Below are positions 10,277 to 21,617 of a stretch of DNA of 64,000 bases, one piece after another. Below the pieces are notes generated by a model. It had not been told where the DNA came from, made no database searches, and saw only the letters and a list, made by a program, of their open reading frames with translations. Origin of the DNA: Ampelocalamus luodianensis (lineage: Eukaryota > Streptophyta > Magnoliopsida > Poales > Poaceae); NCBI GenBank assembly GCA_036346255.1, contig CM070628.1, positions 15,639,840 to 15,703,839 on the forward strand, read 5' to 3'. A program made the translations under genes and the position numbers. Position 1 is the stretch's first letter. The number at the start of each line of letters is the position of its first letter.

Positions 10277-10676
10277 GAATATATTCATGTGTTTACAAGC
10301 TAAAATAGTATATTTACTACTTAAAAAGAAGGAAGTGGTGATGATGGTGATCATATCATCTCCCTCCCAATTCTCCTTCCACAACCCTAAAAAATATCTA
10401 ACAAAAAAAAAAACAGAACCGGAAACCACCCCCAACAAACAAATTAACTTATCCCAACAACCTCCCCCTGCTCTCAAAAATTTGACCAGCGTGGCAATGA
10501 CATCGAGGGCGCTGTGTATGCCGAGCATGGCGATGGAGGTACAACACGCCAAGGCGGAGCTCGACAAAGCGCAATGGCTAAGCCGAGGCACAAAGTAGAC
10601 CGAGCCCACGACAATGACTTGATGTTCGGGTAATATTAATTTTCTTATCCGTAGCAAGGCACGGGTGTTAAACTAG
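10277..10676 (+). mobile_element. Helitron 3' end with a possible captured gene scrap
   Basis: 10650-10676 reads CCGTAGCAAGGCACGGGTG then TTAAACTAG, followed by T. A short hairpin (CCGT..ACGG) about 10 bases before CTAG and a following host T is the standard grass Helitron 3' terminus. The 400 bp upstream contain a more G+C-rich block (10490-10620) with an AG boundary (TTTGACCAG) and a short frame ending LDKAQWLSRGTK before a stop. That looks like a captured exon, but I do not recognise its source. The 5' TC terminus was not found. Confidence 0.55.
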
Positions 10677-12050
10677 TTGCTATAAATAATTAATTAATAA
10701 GAACAATAAAAGGGAAACTAGTTTGGCATCTAAAGGTAATTTTAGTCACACGAGTTCAAATGTTGGTATTGAGAGGTGTGTTAGCATTGCATATATCCTA
10801 CTTCTATATCGCAATATATCATGTGGAAACTCATCTTAGTGTAAAATCATGGTACGCCCATTCTAGTACATCCAATTGGTTGCCAACGGTCAGAGCTAGA
10901 CGGGTTCCTCTCACCTCATTGGGGCATCCTTTTTGCAAAAATCCCATGTGGCTAATTGTGGATTTTTTTTTTTGAAAATATCTTGCTGTGTAGTTAAATC
11001 TATTGTCACTGCCCCGTCTATCTCCTCTCTCCAGTGTCACTATAGAAATGGAGTGGGAGGGATGGTGGTGGTAGCACCATCCATCAACGATGGTGCTCAT
11101 CCATTCACACCGTCAGTGACGCTCATCCATTCCATCTATGTACTCTCTACTGTTGTCTTCTTGTGAGCCAGCGACAACATTGTTTTCCATCTTGTTAATG
11201 GTGTAGGTTGACAGGATATGACGTAATGAAGTGGAGCAGTGTGGCGAGGTCAACACTGCACGACAACGAGAAAAACATAAACTACAAAGAGCAACCCTAG
11301 CACTTGCCAGAGGGTTGAGGTGAAGCTTGAATCGAATTGGGAGTAAGGATGAAGGTTTTTGCAAAGTATCAATCACCTAGGGGTTTCCTGCAAAATGACA
11401 TTGGTGATTGATCAGGCGCTCTAGTCTAACCGTTTTTATAATTCCACCTTAAGGCTTGATGTATCACATTTCTTTATTATTCTATCCAGCATTTGATATG
11501 TTAAAAAAGATCGACGTTTGAGATCTTAGGTACATCCCCTGGGTACTCTTTAACATTGTTATCACCTACCAGAGGAGAAGGCATGATTTGCTCTTGTTCC
11601 ATTGCAGGGCCAGCTCGATCACTCGTTCACACCATGTCTCGAGCATGACACGTCGAGCCCACAACTTGTGCACCCACATGTCAAAATAACATACAGGAGA
11701 GTGGTAAGATAAGATGCTGTGACCGTACCCTTCCTTCCTGCCTTTCCCACTGCAGCGGGCCCGCGACGATTTTTTCCCCATCCATCCCATCCCGTCGTGC
11801 ATTCCCTCCATCTTTGTTACCCCCAACTCTATCAGCCCCACCTGTCAGTTGATCTGAAGACGATGGGGGCTGGGAGTTGGTCGCCGATGGTTGGTGGTGG
11901 CTGACGAGTGCGCACGTCCGATTCGCCGAAAGCGCCGGCGCGGCCCCACACCGCCGGCCCGCCGATCTGATCTCACCGCGCCGCGCCTATCCGCCGTCCG
12001 TTCGCGGTTTGGGACGGGGTGGGTAGCTTTCGCGGAATCTCTAGGACACT
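10677..12050. other. Intergenic, no gene recognised
   Basis: Mixed-composition sequence. Several short open frames exist on both strands (for example 11113-11376 and 11566-11841 minus), but none has a domain, consistent codon bias or splice context I can support. Confidence 0.4.
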
Positions 12051-12054
12051 GGCC

Positions 12055-12680
12055 ATCGGGTTGAATACGGATGGATACTCCTTTACTTGTATCACAATCC
12101 ATATTTTTATCTTAAATTCGATGCCAGATACTGATACTCCGTGTACGAATATAAATACGGTTTTTTCAGGATACAACACATGACAAATGCGGATCAGATT
12201 CAAATCGATTACAATTGATACCCCCGGACACGGATATAGATTTTTCAAGATACAGCAGGGGATGGATGCGGATAGGATTTAAATCGTTCGTAGATAATTT
12301 GACGGATAGTTTACGTATAAAGAAAAGATATAACTTCACCAATGAAAGTATCAAATTATACTTACGTATTAAAGAATCATTTATCCTACTTAAGAACATA
12401 AACATAATCAAATATAAATTCGTATTATATATTAGTCAATGACTAGAAAAATCATAGAGGATATTAAAAAATATTGATGTTTATTAGATATCATATAAAA
12501 TACGGATACATATCGGATATTGCTTTATATATCATAACCTATATTCCATGAGATTTATTAGATCATATACGGATAATATTGGATGCGGATATGGACTAAA
12601 AATGATACTCCGAACGAATTTTTTTTAAATACAGTATCGAATCGGGTGAAAATTATTCACCCGTTTTCACCCCTACTGGC
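12055..12680. mobile_element. Remnant of a non-autonomous hAT-like element
   Basis: The right end, read inward, is TAGGGGTGAAAACGGGTGAA, the shape of many grass hAT termini. The inside is A+T-rich, with many GATGCGGATA/ATACGGAT-type motifs and a diverged internal duplication (about 12160-12215 against 12238-12292). A matching left terminus is not clear, so it is probably truncated near 12055. Confidence 0.45.
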
Positions 12681-14077
12681 GACCATGCGGCACGCCGAGA
12701 GGCTAGGCTAGTGGGTAACCGTCGTTATGAGTTGGCTCGCGCCTAATCAATCCTGCGATGTAGTGAGCTTTGCATAATCTAATCGAACGTACACAAAGCC
12801 CGTTTCTCGTCTGTAAAGGCTCCTCTTTTTTCGCTGGAACCGTTGGCGATATATTGAGATGGATGCCCAGCTTGCCGGGCTCTTTTGTTGATTCCGTCGC
12901 AAGTGCCGTGCATCATGATAGTTGCATAAATCGTTGCATGCACGGTTGTAATCAAAAGCTTGCTCACACGGGTGCCGTTTTTTCACAGGGAAAGCCTCTC
13001 TCTCTCTCTGAGAACAAACGAGTGCATGTACGGTCTCTTTGTTAGAAGACGAGTCACGAGTGTACTCTAGTACATCCTAATCAACGGTTTTGGTCGAATG
13101 ATGATATCCCGATGGCCCACCGCTGCAGACAGAGCGCATCGCTGCATGTATATATTGCGATGCTTCGGTTTTGCAGCTCGGTGGGCCGGCGCCTGGCATC
13201 AGGCGCGCCTAGGCACGCGCACGACACGACGTCCTCGCGGGCCGTGAAAGGAGCTCACGCGCGCGCGGCGCGCCCTTGCTGGGCACGGTGGAGGAGCAAC
13301 CGAGCAGCAGCGGTGGCAGTGGCACGGCGCGTGGCCGAGGCGCTCCGCGCGGCCCAAAACACGAACCGATGCGCGGGCCGCGGCCACGGCTGACATTTCG
13401 CCGAGGACGGCACCGCACGGGACGGGAGAAGCCCGCACGGACCGAAAACACCAAACGGACGCGTGCGGGTACGGGCCCAGTGGACATTGGGCGTCGGGTG
13501 CCCTTGCTCCGGCCTAGGATGGAATTCGAAGCCACGGCCTGCAAACTGTTTTTTAGAAGGATTTCACTGCTTATATTGGAAGCAAAATATAACCGGTGCC
13601 TGCAAAGTGCAAGCTGTTTTAATTGGTACACTCGCGACTTCAAAGCGACCGAATTACCGTGTCTAAAAAACGTTCTTAACTAACGACCTTTAGTCGCAGT
13701 TTTCCATTAAATAGCTTCAATCTTGTGCTAAACTTGAGCACAGAAAAGACTTATAAATTTTGTTTTGCCATTTGTCAAAGTACTACGCTGCTTCCTGCAG
13801 GGCTGTAAACTTTTCTACCAGTACCAGACCATCCAAGTTACATCTTCCAATACTTGTAATTTCAGAAAATGTTTTTGTTTTGTTTTTTAAGATCATGAGG
13901 AATATGGGTTGCATTTTTTTTATAGCACTCATAAAACCCATGACAATCGCAGAACAACAATACCTTAAACTCGATATTATATTCCCGTTGTCAATTCTCC
14001 AACACCAAACACCAATGAACTTACATCGTACTTCCTTTCCATCCAATAATCATCTTAACTAATCTGATCCAAGTTAT
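12681..14077. other. Intergenic, with a G+C-rich patch at 13110-13530
   Basis: The G+C-rich patch yields overlapping open frames on both strands, but none shows a recognised domain. 13690-14077 is A+T-rich 3' flank of the XTH gene. Confidence 0.4.
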
Positions 14078-14462
14078 CTAGGTGGAGCACTCAGGCGGCA
14101 CCTGGTTCTTGAACTTGGCCTTATCTTTACAATAGTCGTAGATCATATTCTTCTTGACGTTCTCGTACGCCGCCAGCTGCGCGGCGGTGAGGCTCGTGTA
14201 GGCGCCGGCGTTCCACCACAGGTTCGGCGAGCCGCACGGCGTCGGGCTGGTGTTGGCGCAGGCGTCGATGTTGAACCCCTGGAACGCCGCGGTGAAGGGC
14301 GCGCGGCTCCAGTCGATTTTGATCTTGCCGTTGTTCGTTGCCCAGCTCGAGCCGTCCCACAGGCTGCCCCGGATGACCATCTGCTTCGTCGGGTACACGT
14401 ACTGCGCCCCTTTGCTCGTCAGGTTCTTGAAAACCCGTACAGGCGTATCATCCACGAACATC
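14078..14462 (-). CDS. XTH exon 4: end of GH16 fold and XET C-terminal domain
   Basis: The exon starts after TTGCAG and supplies the last base of the Val161 codon. It contains YPTKQMVIRGSLWDGSSWAT and the four-cysteine C-terminal extension that helps shape the acceptor site, ending CST then TAG at 14080-14078. Confidence 0.95.
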
Positions 14463-15993
14463 CTGCAAATTGTACATAACAGAAATCCTACTTTAAAATC
14501 TGTACAGTTTTGCTTGAGCGGAGGTGCAGACTAGTATACACTAGCTAGGTACCTAGGTTTTAGGGACTTACACGAGTTGGTAGGGGTTCCAGAGTATCTT
14601 GTAGTCATGGAAATCGGCGGCAGGGTCGAACCACAGGTTCATCCTCTGCTCCCTGCCGCCTATGCCGTTGACGAAGACGTTGGTCTGGAGGGTGACGGGC
14701 TTGCCGTCCACGTCGCCCAAGAACTCGAAGTCCACCTCGTCGTGGAAACCCGTATCCGGTTCCGAAATGAGCTACACGTACGAGAAGCACTTAATTAGTA
14801 TATGATAAACGGAATTGTTTTAATAACTTCCGACAGTTTTTTTTTATGTCAAAACAGTTATTTTTCTGTTCGTTACGTGTTGTAAGATTCGTATTGTTGA
14901 TGTAGTCATCTGGGTTCGAATCTAACCCGTTTTGGTATGCAACCCGGTATCGGTTTTGCTAAACAACACTCGACTGTTTTTTTGTCAAAATAGCTGAATT
15001 TTCATCCGTTCGATATACTTTGAGATTTGTACTTTTTCTCATCTGGTGAATTGGGTCCGAATTTATTATGATTTTTCCTTCAAAACATAACGGGTTTACC
15101 ATATTACCATATTTTGTTGGTATATAATTTCATTTTTTTTGTCTTTGTTTTTGCTCAACCTCTCAAATTACATGTAAGATTTTGAATTATGTGATGAAAA
15201 TATGAGTTATTAAGACTTTCAAGAATAATTACAGTAACCAAGAACAAAAATTACATAAATAATTTGTTGTAATTATGTATAATAAAATTGTAAATAAACT
15301 AAAATTTGACTGTTTTAATAAAAACAAATAATCTTGTATAGACGGACTTCATGAATCTAATAAGTTTTATGACCTGTATGTATGTGTATTTTGTATTATT
15401 AGTTGTTTAACCTGGTATGTTTCTTTTTTGATCCAAGGGTTTAGAATGTGGCAGTTTGTTACTGAGAAAATGGTCGAATTCATCATGTAAATAATAAGTT
15501 TCGCTCGAGAATTAATGGACATTAATTAGTTTCTCACATAGAAGGCTGTTACAACCCCGGCCGTATAGCCGGCGGGTATCTTGATCCTCATGTGGAAGAA
15601 CCCTGAACCGTACATGAACTTGGATCGAAACCCAGCACCTGCACACGACAAGGTGAAAGCAAAAATACAAACTAAACGTCAGAATAGCACCCCTGATCAA
15701 ATCCATACATACTTGCATGTGGAAGTGCGCAGCCATATATGTATCCATCAAGTGCATACATACATATAGTTATGTACTAATGGAAGAAGAACGATGATGA
15801 ATGTATCTATACCGGAGATTTTGTCCAAGGTGAGACTAATCTCCGTCCCCTGATTGACAAAGTGATGACCATCTCCACCCCACGCAGCCACGTAGTTCTC
15901 ATCGAACACCGGCGCCGGCGCCGCCGTCAGGGTAACCACGGCCTGGAGGAGGAGGATGAGGAGAAGCCATGGCTGCACACTGGAAGCCACCAT
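14078..15993 (-). CDS. Xyloglucan endotransglucosylase/hydrolase (GH16), four exons, 288 aa
   Basis: XTHs cut and rejoin (or hydrolyse) xyloglucan chains in the apoplast, remodelling the wall during growth. Exons: 15993-15813, 15638-15538, 14771-14572, 14462-14078; junctions are GT..AG, phases match, total 867 bp including TAG. Residues 1 to about 25 are a hydrophobic signal peptide (WLLLILLLQAVVTLTAA). The GH16 signature HDEVDFEFLG lies at 104-113, with nucleophile Glu106, assisting Asp108 and acid/base Glu110 all present. The XET C-terminal domain has the expected cysteines (IDACAN, PCGSPNLWW, YDYCKDK, PPECST). The usual N-glycosylation site just after the active site is absent (FLGDVDG); sequons remain at NLT (174) and in ACANTS. 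ATG 15993 is chosen because the signal peptide follows directly. Intact; subgroup not assigned. Confidence 0.95.
14572..14771 (-). CDS. XTH exon 3: catalytic exon
   Basis: 200 bp between acceptor GTGTAG and donor GTAAGT. It carries the catalytic HDEVDFEFLG motif and GREQRMNLWFDP, typical of acceptor-side loops in this family. Confidence 0.95.
14772..15537 (-). other. XTH intron 2 (766 bp)
   Basis: A+T-rich intron bounded by GTGAGA at 15537 and TAG at 14772. No inserted element was recognised. Confidence 0.8.
15538..15638 (-). CDS. XTH exon 2
   Basis: 101 bp between acceptor GTGCAG and donor GTGAGA. It encodes the conserved FRSKFMYGSGFFHMRIKIP strand and AGVVTAFY, which leads into the active site. 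Confidence 0.95.
15813..15993 (-). CDS. XTH exon 1: signal peptide and N-terminus
   Basis: 181 bp ending TCCG|GTATAG. It encodes the secretion signal and the start of the mature enzyme. Confidence 0.93.
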
Positions 15994-16120
15994 TGCTAGC
16001 GAGCTCAGCAAAGAGATCGATCTATGCGCGCTTGAGCGCTTCCTACTAAACCAAGCAAGCTACCAACTCAGTCGATCTCTCACACCAGGGCACTGCAAGT
16101 TTCACTCACCTAGCTTGTCC

Positions 16121-16127
16121 TTATATA
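16121..16127 (-). promoter_or_regulatory. TATA box of the XTH gene
   Basis: The minus strand reads CCTATATAAGG about 130 bp upstream of the ATG, leaving roughly 100 bp of 5' UTR if transcription starts about 30 bp downstream. The next base upstream begins GGCGAGTTTTTGGCAG, a copy of a transposon terminal sequence, so the core promoter directly abuts mobile DNA. Confidence 0.6.
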
Positions 16128-16160
16128 GGCGAGTTTTTGGCAGTTTTGGCTAACCTATAG

Positions 16161-16445
16161 GCGAGTTTTTTTGGCAGTTTTGACACGGTTGGCGCTCGTT
16201 TTAACGAATTTGCCCTCCTTTCCCGATCAAAGCAGAAAATGGTACCGCACAGCCAACACAGACGCGCCAAGTAGCCTAGTTCGTACCCTAGGGACCCGAA
16301 ACAGGCAAATCTGACCTCCAAGAGCACCACACTGCCAAGTCCGACCCCTAGGAACACAGACGAGGCAAGTTAGGCCCTAGGGGCACCACACTGCCCTAGG
16401 CCCTTAGGGGCATGGTAATCCCCTGTCCGGCCCTTAGGGGCACGG
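16161..16445 (+). repeat. Left long terminal inverted repeat of the composite element
   Basis: Starts GCGAGTTTTTTTGGCAG. It contains multiple CCCTAGGGGCAC-type subterminal motifs. The outer 26 bp, including TATAGGCGAG, also occur 32 bp further out at 16124-16150, a local duplication of the terminus. Confidence 0.6.
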
Positions 16446-16599
16446 ATGCCCCCACCTCCCACATTTTTTTGTCACATTTTGAATGAAAATCCGTGCTTTT
16501 TGCTATCCTTGGATTCTCGCTGTCCCTCGTATGCGCGAAAAACCCAACCCTTCGGGCATAGGAGGGAATCGGATTCCGTCCCGTGGCTTCACGGTCGGC

Positions 16600-17040
16600 C
16601 TTCGTGTGGCTATAAAGCCCAGCGATGCGCTCTCATTCCTCCACACCAAAATCATTCCACTCTGCGTAGAGAGACAGAGAGGATCGATCGAGCGAGAGAT
16701 AATGCGATCGGCCGAAATTAGTTCCTATTTCGCTGCCGATTTGAGAGTGTTTAGAGAAGTATTTAGCGGTCATTTTAGTAGAGTTAGTTCAGCATCAAGT
16801 GAAGATCTTCTAGAAGAGGTATTTTTTCTCATTTGCATTATGTTTATTAAATGTGTAGTTAGTGTTAAATTATGCGGTCGTGAATAATTAGCCGTAGTTA
16901 TTTAGTTGTAAATATTTAGCCACAATCAAAATAGTTGTAATTAATTCGTCACAATTTAATTTCAAAATTAGTTAGATGTAATTAATTTAGTCGTAATTAA
17001 TTAGTAGTAGTTAGTACATAAATCCTCGTATGTGTACTGT
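16600..17040 (+). other. Leader segment of the composite element, copy 1 (promoter-like, then TTAGT-rich)
   Basis: GTGGCTATAAAGCCC near 16608 resembles a TATA box facing inward. From 16664 (CTGCGTAGAGAGACAGAGAGG) the sequence matches 25893-26250. A potential donor AGAAGAG|GTATTT follows a short open stretch at about 16815, so this may be the 5' leader of a lost internal gene. From 16860 it becomes TTAGTTGTAATTAATT-rich, the same motif as the array at 26060-28938. It is cut at about 17040 near the Tat element. Confidence 0.5.
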
Positions 17041-17104
17041 ACTAGTCCTAAGATCAATGTTTGTGATATGATTAAGTTGTTTGCTGCTTTTTACGACTAG
17101 ATCG

Positions 17105-17512
17105 TCAATATAGGCTTCTAAATTTTGACCTAGTTGAGGTGAAAAAGTCGTTTGCATCAAACGCTGAAAAGAAGCTCCAGCATTTTTTTAAACCAAATAG
17201 CATTTTGACGTAGCAAAATATTTCAAATGGTGTAATAAACGCAGTTTTTTCTTCATCTTCTCGACACATATTGATCCGCTGGTACCCAGAATATGCATCT
17301 AGAAAACTTAACATCTCATAACCAGCAGTAGAATCAACCAACTGATCGATACGAGGCAAAGGGAAATCATCTTCTGGACAAGCTTTATTTAGATCAGTGA
17401 AGTCTACGCACATACGCCATTTGTCGTTTGACTTTCTAACCATTACAGGGTTGACCAACCATTCTGGGTGGTTGACTTCTCTTATAAAGCCTGCCTTAAG
17501 CAGCTTGTCCAA
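17105..17512 (-). pseudogene. Tat Gypsy reverse transcriptase, N-terminal part
   Basis: KAGFIREVNHPEWLVNPVMV, then WRMCVDFTDLNKACPEDDFP and LSFLDAYSGYQRINM form RT fingers/palm motifs including the first catalytic Asp (LDAYSGY). The frame ends near 17105, before the YxDD motif, so no enzyme can be made. Confidence 0.85.
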
Positions 17513-17659
17513 TTCTGACCTAATAGCATCTCGTCTATTAAGAACAAATCTTCATAACTTTTGTTTTACGGGTATTTTGTCAGGCCGTAAACCTAGCCTA
17601 TGCTCAATCACTTCCCTGGGGACTCCGGGCATGTCGGATACTTGCCACGCGAAAACAAC

Positions 17660-18260
17660 TACGTTTGCTCAGAGGAAAGTGATGAGGGCGTCTTCCTACT
17701 TGGAGTCGGAAGAATTCCTGATGCGAACAGTCTTCGAGGGCTCCTCCGCGTCCAGAGGAACCTCCTTGACTTGGTCGTTCGACTTTGGTGCAGCTTTAGG
17801 CTTCGACTTGCTAGTCGAAGGCTGACTTTCTTCTCGAGCTGGTATCTGTCCAACCATCTCAAGGGACCGACGGTCGCAGGAATACACCATCTTCTTATCA
17901 CAATAAATTGTGTTCACTCCATTGGGACCTGGCATCTTAAGACATTGATACCCATAGTGAGTAGCTATTAAGAATTTTGTCAAAGTTGGTCGCCCGAATA
18001 TGGCGTTATATGCCGTATCGAAATCGACCACATCAAATGAGATCTTCTCTGTCCTGAAATTACTTGGTGAGCCAAATGTTAAAGGAAGAGAAACTTGGCC
18101 AATAGGTTTGGCCGAAGACCTCGGTACGATTCCGTGAAAAGAGTATCGTACTGGTCTTACTTTTGTCCTGGGTACCTACATCTCGTTTAGGGCACTCGTG
18201 AACAGTATGTTTAACGAGCTACCACCATCAACTAACACTCGATTTACTCGACAGTTGTTG
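17660..18260 (-). pseudogene. Tat Gypsy protease region
   Basis: VLVDGGSSLNILF at about 18255-18217 keeps the D-G-G active-site signature of Tat proteases. Downstream, FDTAYNAIFGRPTLTKF is the second conserved block, followed by a Lys/Ser-rich linker. The intervening sequence changes frame, so it is broken. Confidence 0.75.
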
Positions 18261-18729
18261 ATGGTGGGTTCGACCACAATCGGAAATCGAGCTGGTCTAG
18301 GCGAAGGGATCGGGCAGTCACTCTTCTCGAAAGAGATGGTGACTTTCGACTACTTCGGCATCTTATTGACAAGAGGTGAGTCGATTAAGTTTACCTCACG
18401 ATCAACAGCCTTAAGCTATTGCCTTGACTCGTATGCCGATGATCCCTCATAGATGTGATCGATGGTGTGCTGTGGATCCTGAAACGACATCTCCTCATCG
18501 TTATTTGACTCCTTTTGACCACTTGTTTGACCTACCTGTTCAAGAGTAGGAAGCGGCCCTTTGCTGAAGTAATAGTCCTCGAGTTTTCACAGAAAAACTC
18601 GGTAGTTGCGAAGGTCATGCCATTCTTTTTTGTGAAAAGGACACCATCTAGGTTTATCATTCTTCCGATCGGGGCACTTACCTTTGCCTCAGTCGAAATT
18701 TTGTTTGGAGTTACGTGGCTCTTTGTCGC

Positions 18730-20766
18730 TCACGCTAAGACCTCTTTAGAACCAGTGGCTTGAGATTTGTGACCATTCGCATTGTTCTTGGATTTCTTAG
18801 CCTTTTTATCCTTCTTCCTACCACTTTCGCCTACCTCTTGAGGAACGTTGTCCTCTCGATCAATAGTGTTGTTCCACTCGACCGCTTCAGCAGCAGTCGC
18901 ATATCGATCAGCCATCTCGAAGAGTTCGGCGACAGTGGCAGGAGGATTCAAAGCGATGTCCTCTGTTATCCTTCTGTTGCAGACTCCCTACTTGAAATCT
19001 CTGATAACAGGTGAGTCAGAAATCTTCGAAATTGAATTACGAACCTGACTAAAGCGCCTGATGAATTGACGCAGAGTTTCATGATCGTTTTGTCTTATCC
19101 GGTGCAAGTCATCCTCCTTTCTAGGGCGGTTGTAGGTTCCCTGGAAGTTCGCTAGCAGAAGGTCACAGAGGTGTTGCCACGAGTAGATAGACTTGAGTGG
19201 CTGGTTTAGTAGCCATGATCGAGCAGACCCTTTGAGCACAGTCGGAAGATAATTCGCCATGACATGCTCCCCTCCTCTTGCTGCTCGGATAGCTATTGTG
19301 TAGATTTGAAGGAATTCAATGGGATTTTGAGTTCCATCGAATTTCCCCATGTTCGCTGGTCGGAAACGAGGTGGCCAGCGAACTGCTCGGAGGTTGGGTG
19401 AAAATGCCCAGCATCCGGTAATCACTTCTTGGCGCCTTCTTTGCAGAAAAGAAGAGTTAACGTCACCAGGTGATCGTACTTGACGATACCCAGTCACATG
19501 TGGACTTGACCTATAGTAGGCTTCAGTCTTACGAGGGAAATACTCCTCGTTTTCCGTCTACTGCTGCAGATTTCGATTCTGGAGTGGTGAGCGATCACCT
19601 CTCCTGGGAGCTTGCCGATCTCCAGATGTTTGAGGAGCCTTCCTCAAGTTAGGAGAGCGATGTGATTGATAATCATGTCGATCCCATGCAACGAGTTATT
19701 CGAACGACTAGCAGATGATGGAGTCGTACTGCTACGACTTCCGGAATGATGTCGACGAGGACGCTCGAGTTTTGTCATCGTGTTCCGAAGCCTTCGTCCG
19801 ATCTCTTCGGCGAAGAGATTGTAACCTAGTGCTCAAGTGAGCTCTTGAGTTGGATTCTCAAGCAAGTCGTTGATGTGTTGGAGCTCTTGAGCTTCCTCTG
19901 ACTGATAATGATCACGCCCAGAAAGATTTTTCTGGACCACTATTTTCTCGCCGAGTTGTCTCAGGATCACCCATACCAGACTCTTGAGTTGGTTTCAGTG
20001 GAGTATGAGAATGTTGAGGATTTTCTGCACGCTCATCAGGGTGTTCACCCCATTCGTCAACAGTGGTACTCTCGCCATTGCCACGAGGAGACGTAGTGCG
20101 TGCCCGTCAGGGAGCATTGTCAATCCTGCCTCTAGGAGAATGATCCTTATTAGAGGGAATGATGAAGACCTCCCGTTGAGGACCTCCACTTGCGCTCGAT
20201 GTCCCCTCACTTGAGGAGTAGTCGAGAGACACCATATGGCGACTTGGAGTAAACCCCTCCAGGAAGGGGAACTCTGGGTTATAATCGTCTTCGTCCGCAG
20301 GTGTGCCCTGCGATGGGATGGTTGAACTTGCAGGAAAAGCATGTTTGATCCCCTCCTCTGCGGAATTAACCGAAGAGAGAGGACAACCAAGTGCCGATGA
20401 AGCTCTGGAATGATGGCTTCCAGAACTTGTCTCACCAGGTCATGTTGCCTTAAAGGGACTCGAACACTTGGAGGAAAAACTCTCGTTGTGTTGTGAGTCT
20501 GTCTTTAGGCAATCCTGTTTGTGGTCGAATTGACCCTTGCCTCCTCAGGAAACTGGTCCCTCAGCTGGGCGTACTATTGTGGGGGACAAGGATCCCTGCT
20601 CAACTCCGCCGGTGGTGTGATCTCTGAGATCTGATAGAAGATCAACAGAGGCGGCAATACCATCGGATGATTCGATACTCGGCTCGTAATTGAAACCGGC
20701 ATCCATGTTAACGTCTGCGTAATCGATCAAGTCGAATCAGTTCTCCTCATTCCATTCTCCTGCCAT
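18730..20766 (-). pseudogene. Tat Gypsy gag
   Basis: ATG at 20766 opens MAGEWNEEN and meets a TGA. Recognisable capsid sequence lies at 19497-18988 (YLPTVLKGSARSWLLNQP, ETLRQFIRRFSQVRNSI), followed by a Lys-rich tail (KKDKKAKKSKNN) at 18951-18730. Several frame breaks occur between 19500 and 20540. Gag capsid of a dead copy. Confidence 0.75.
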
Positions 20767-20836
20767 GGAAGCATCAAAGAGGAAAGAAAAACTGTTGACA
20801 AGGAATTACTAGAGAATCCCCACGGACGTCGCCAAC

Positions 20837-21617
20837 TGTCAGTGTTTTAGAACCGATCTTACGTAAAGATTGTTTGATTCGGGGGATCTCCACAATTGAT
20901 CACGTAGACAGATGACACGGGGATTTTTATACAGGTTCAGGCCTTCTCCGGAGAGAATAACAACCATACTCCTGTGTGTATTGTATTGTGTATGCTCGTT
21001 ACAATCAATGGAAAAGACGTAGCCTTATGCTGCTACTGATTGCCCTCTCAATCGCCCCTATTTCTCTCTAACTGAAGTCTTTTTATAGTACACGAAGAGA
21101 TAGTCGTTCCAGGTCAAGAGGCGCCCCATTATTCCATAATAATGATAGTAACCACCGGAGTAGTAACCTCCCACGCCACCGCCTGTTATCAATAAGAGAT
21201 AATGGTGCGTTACACGCAGTTACTCCAGAGCATAACTGCGTATATTAGCTGCTCAGATCCCGTAATCAATTGGGCCTGCAGGCAAGTGGACCCAATTAAC
21301 TATGAGGAAGTCATGACAAGGCTGGTCGTAGAAGGACTTACGACCAGGTGATAGTCGAGAAAAAGCTTACGACTGGATACTGGTCGTAGAAGGACTTACG
21401 ATCAAAAGTGATTGTAGAAGAACTTACGATCACGTGGTAGTCGTAGAAGGACTTACGACTATAGGGATGGTCGTGGAAGAACTTACGATCACCAGATTGG
21501 CTCCCCCCTTAAGACTATAAGGGGTATATTTAATAGCCGTGTGACATCATATTTACCCATAATACTAATTACAGATAAATAGTAAAATAAAGATTATTAG
21601 ATCCTCGTCACCTATCA
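20837..21617 (-). repeat. 5' LTR of the Tat element
   Basis: On the minus strand it begins TGATAGGTGACG at 21617 and ends CACTGACA at 20837, about 781 bp, then the primer-binding site. Its upstream part carries the tandem motif listed separately. Confidence 0.7.
21320..21495. repeat. Short tandem motif GGTCGTAGAAGGACTTACGA in the Tat LTR
   Basis: Six to seven imperfect copies of a unit of about 25-30 bp whose arms TCGTA and TACGA are inverted repeats. They lie in the U3 (promoter) part of the LTR, where repeated binding sites or hairpins often sit. Confidence 0.7.

Larger units (their letters stand above)
17105..21617 (-). mobile_element. Truncated Ty3/Gypsy element, Tat lineage
   Basis: Minus-strand order: LTR 21617-20837, a non-iMet primer-binding site (TTGGCGACGTCCGTGG), gag (20766 to about 18515), protease (about 18260-17660), RT start (17512-17105). 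Protease before RT with the VLVDGGSSLNILF motif, and the RT start with PLPRIDQLVDSTAGYEMLSF, identify the Tat lineage (RIRE2/Retand-like). The 3' half of pol and the 3' LTR are missing. It lies within the 3' LTR of the neighbouring Tekay-like element. Confidence 0.85.

Noticed and set aside
13112..13683. G+C-rich open frames considered as a gene
   Set aside because: Frames overlap on both strands, with no start context, domain or splice structure that I can support.
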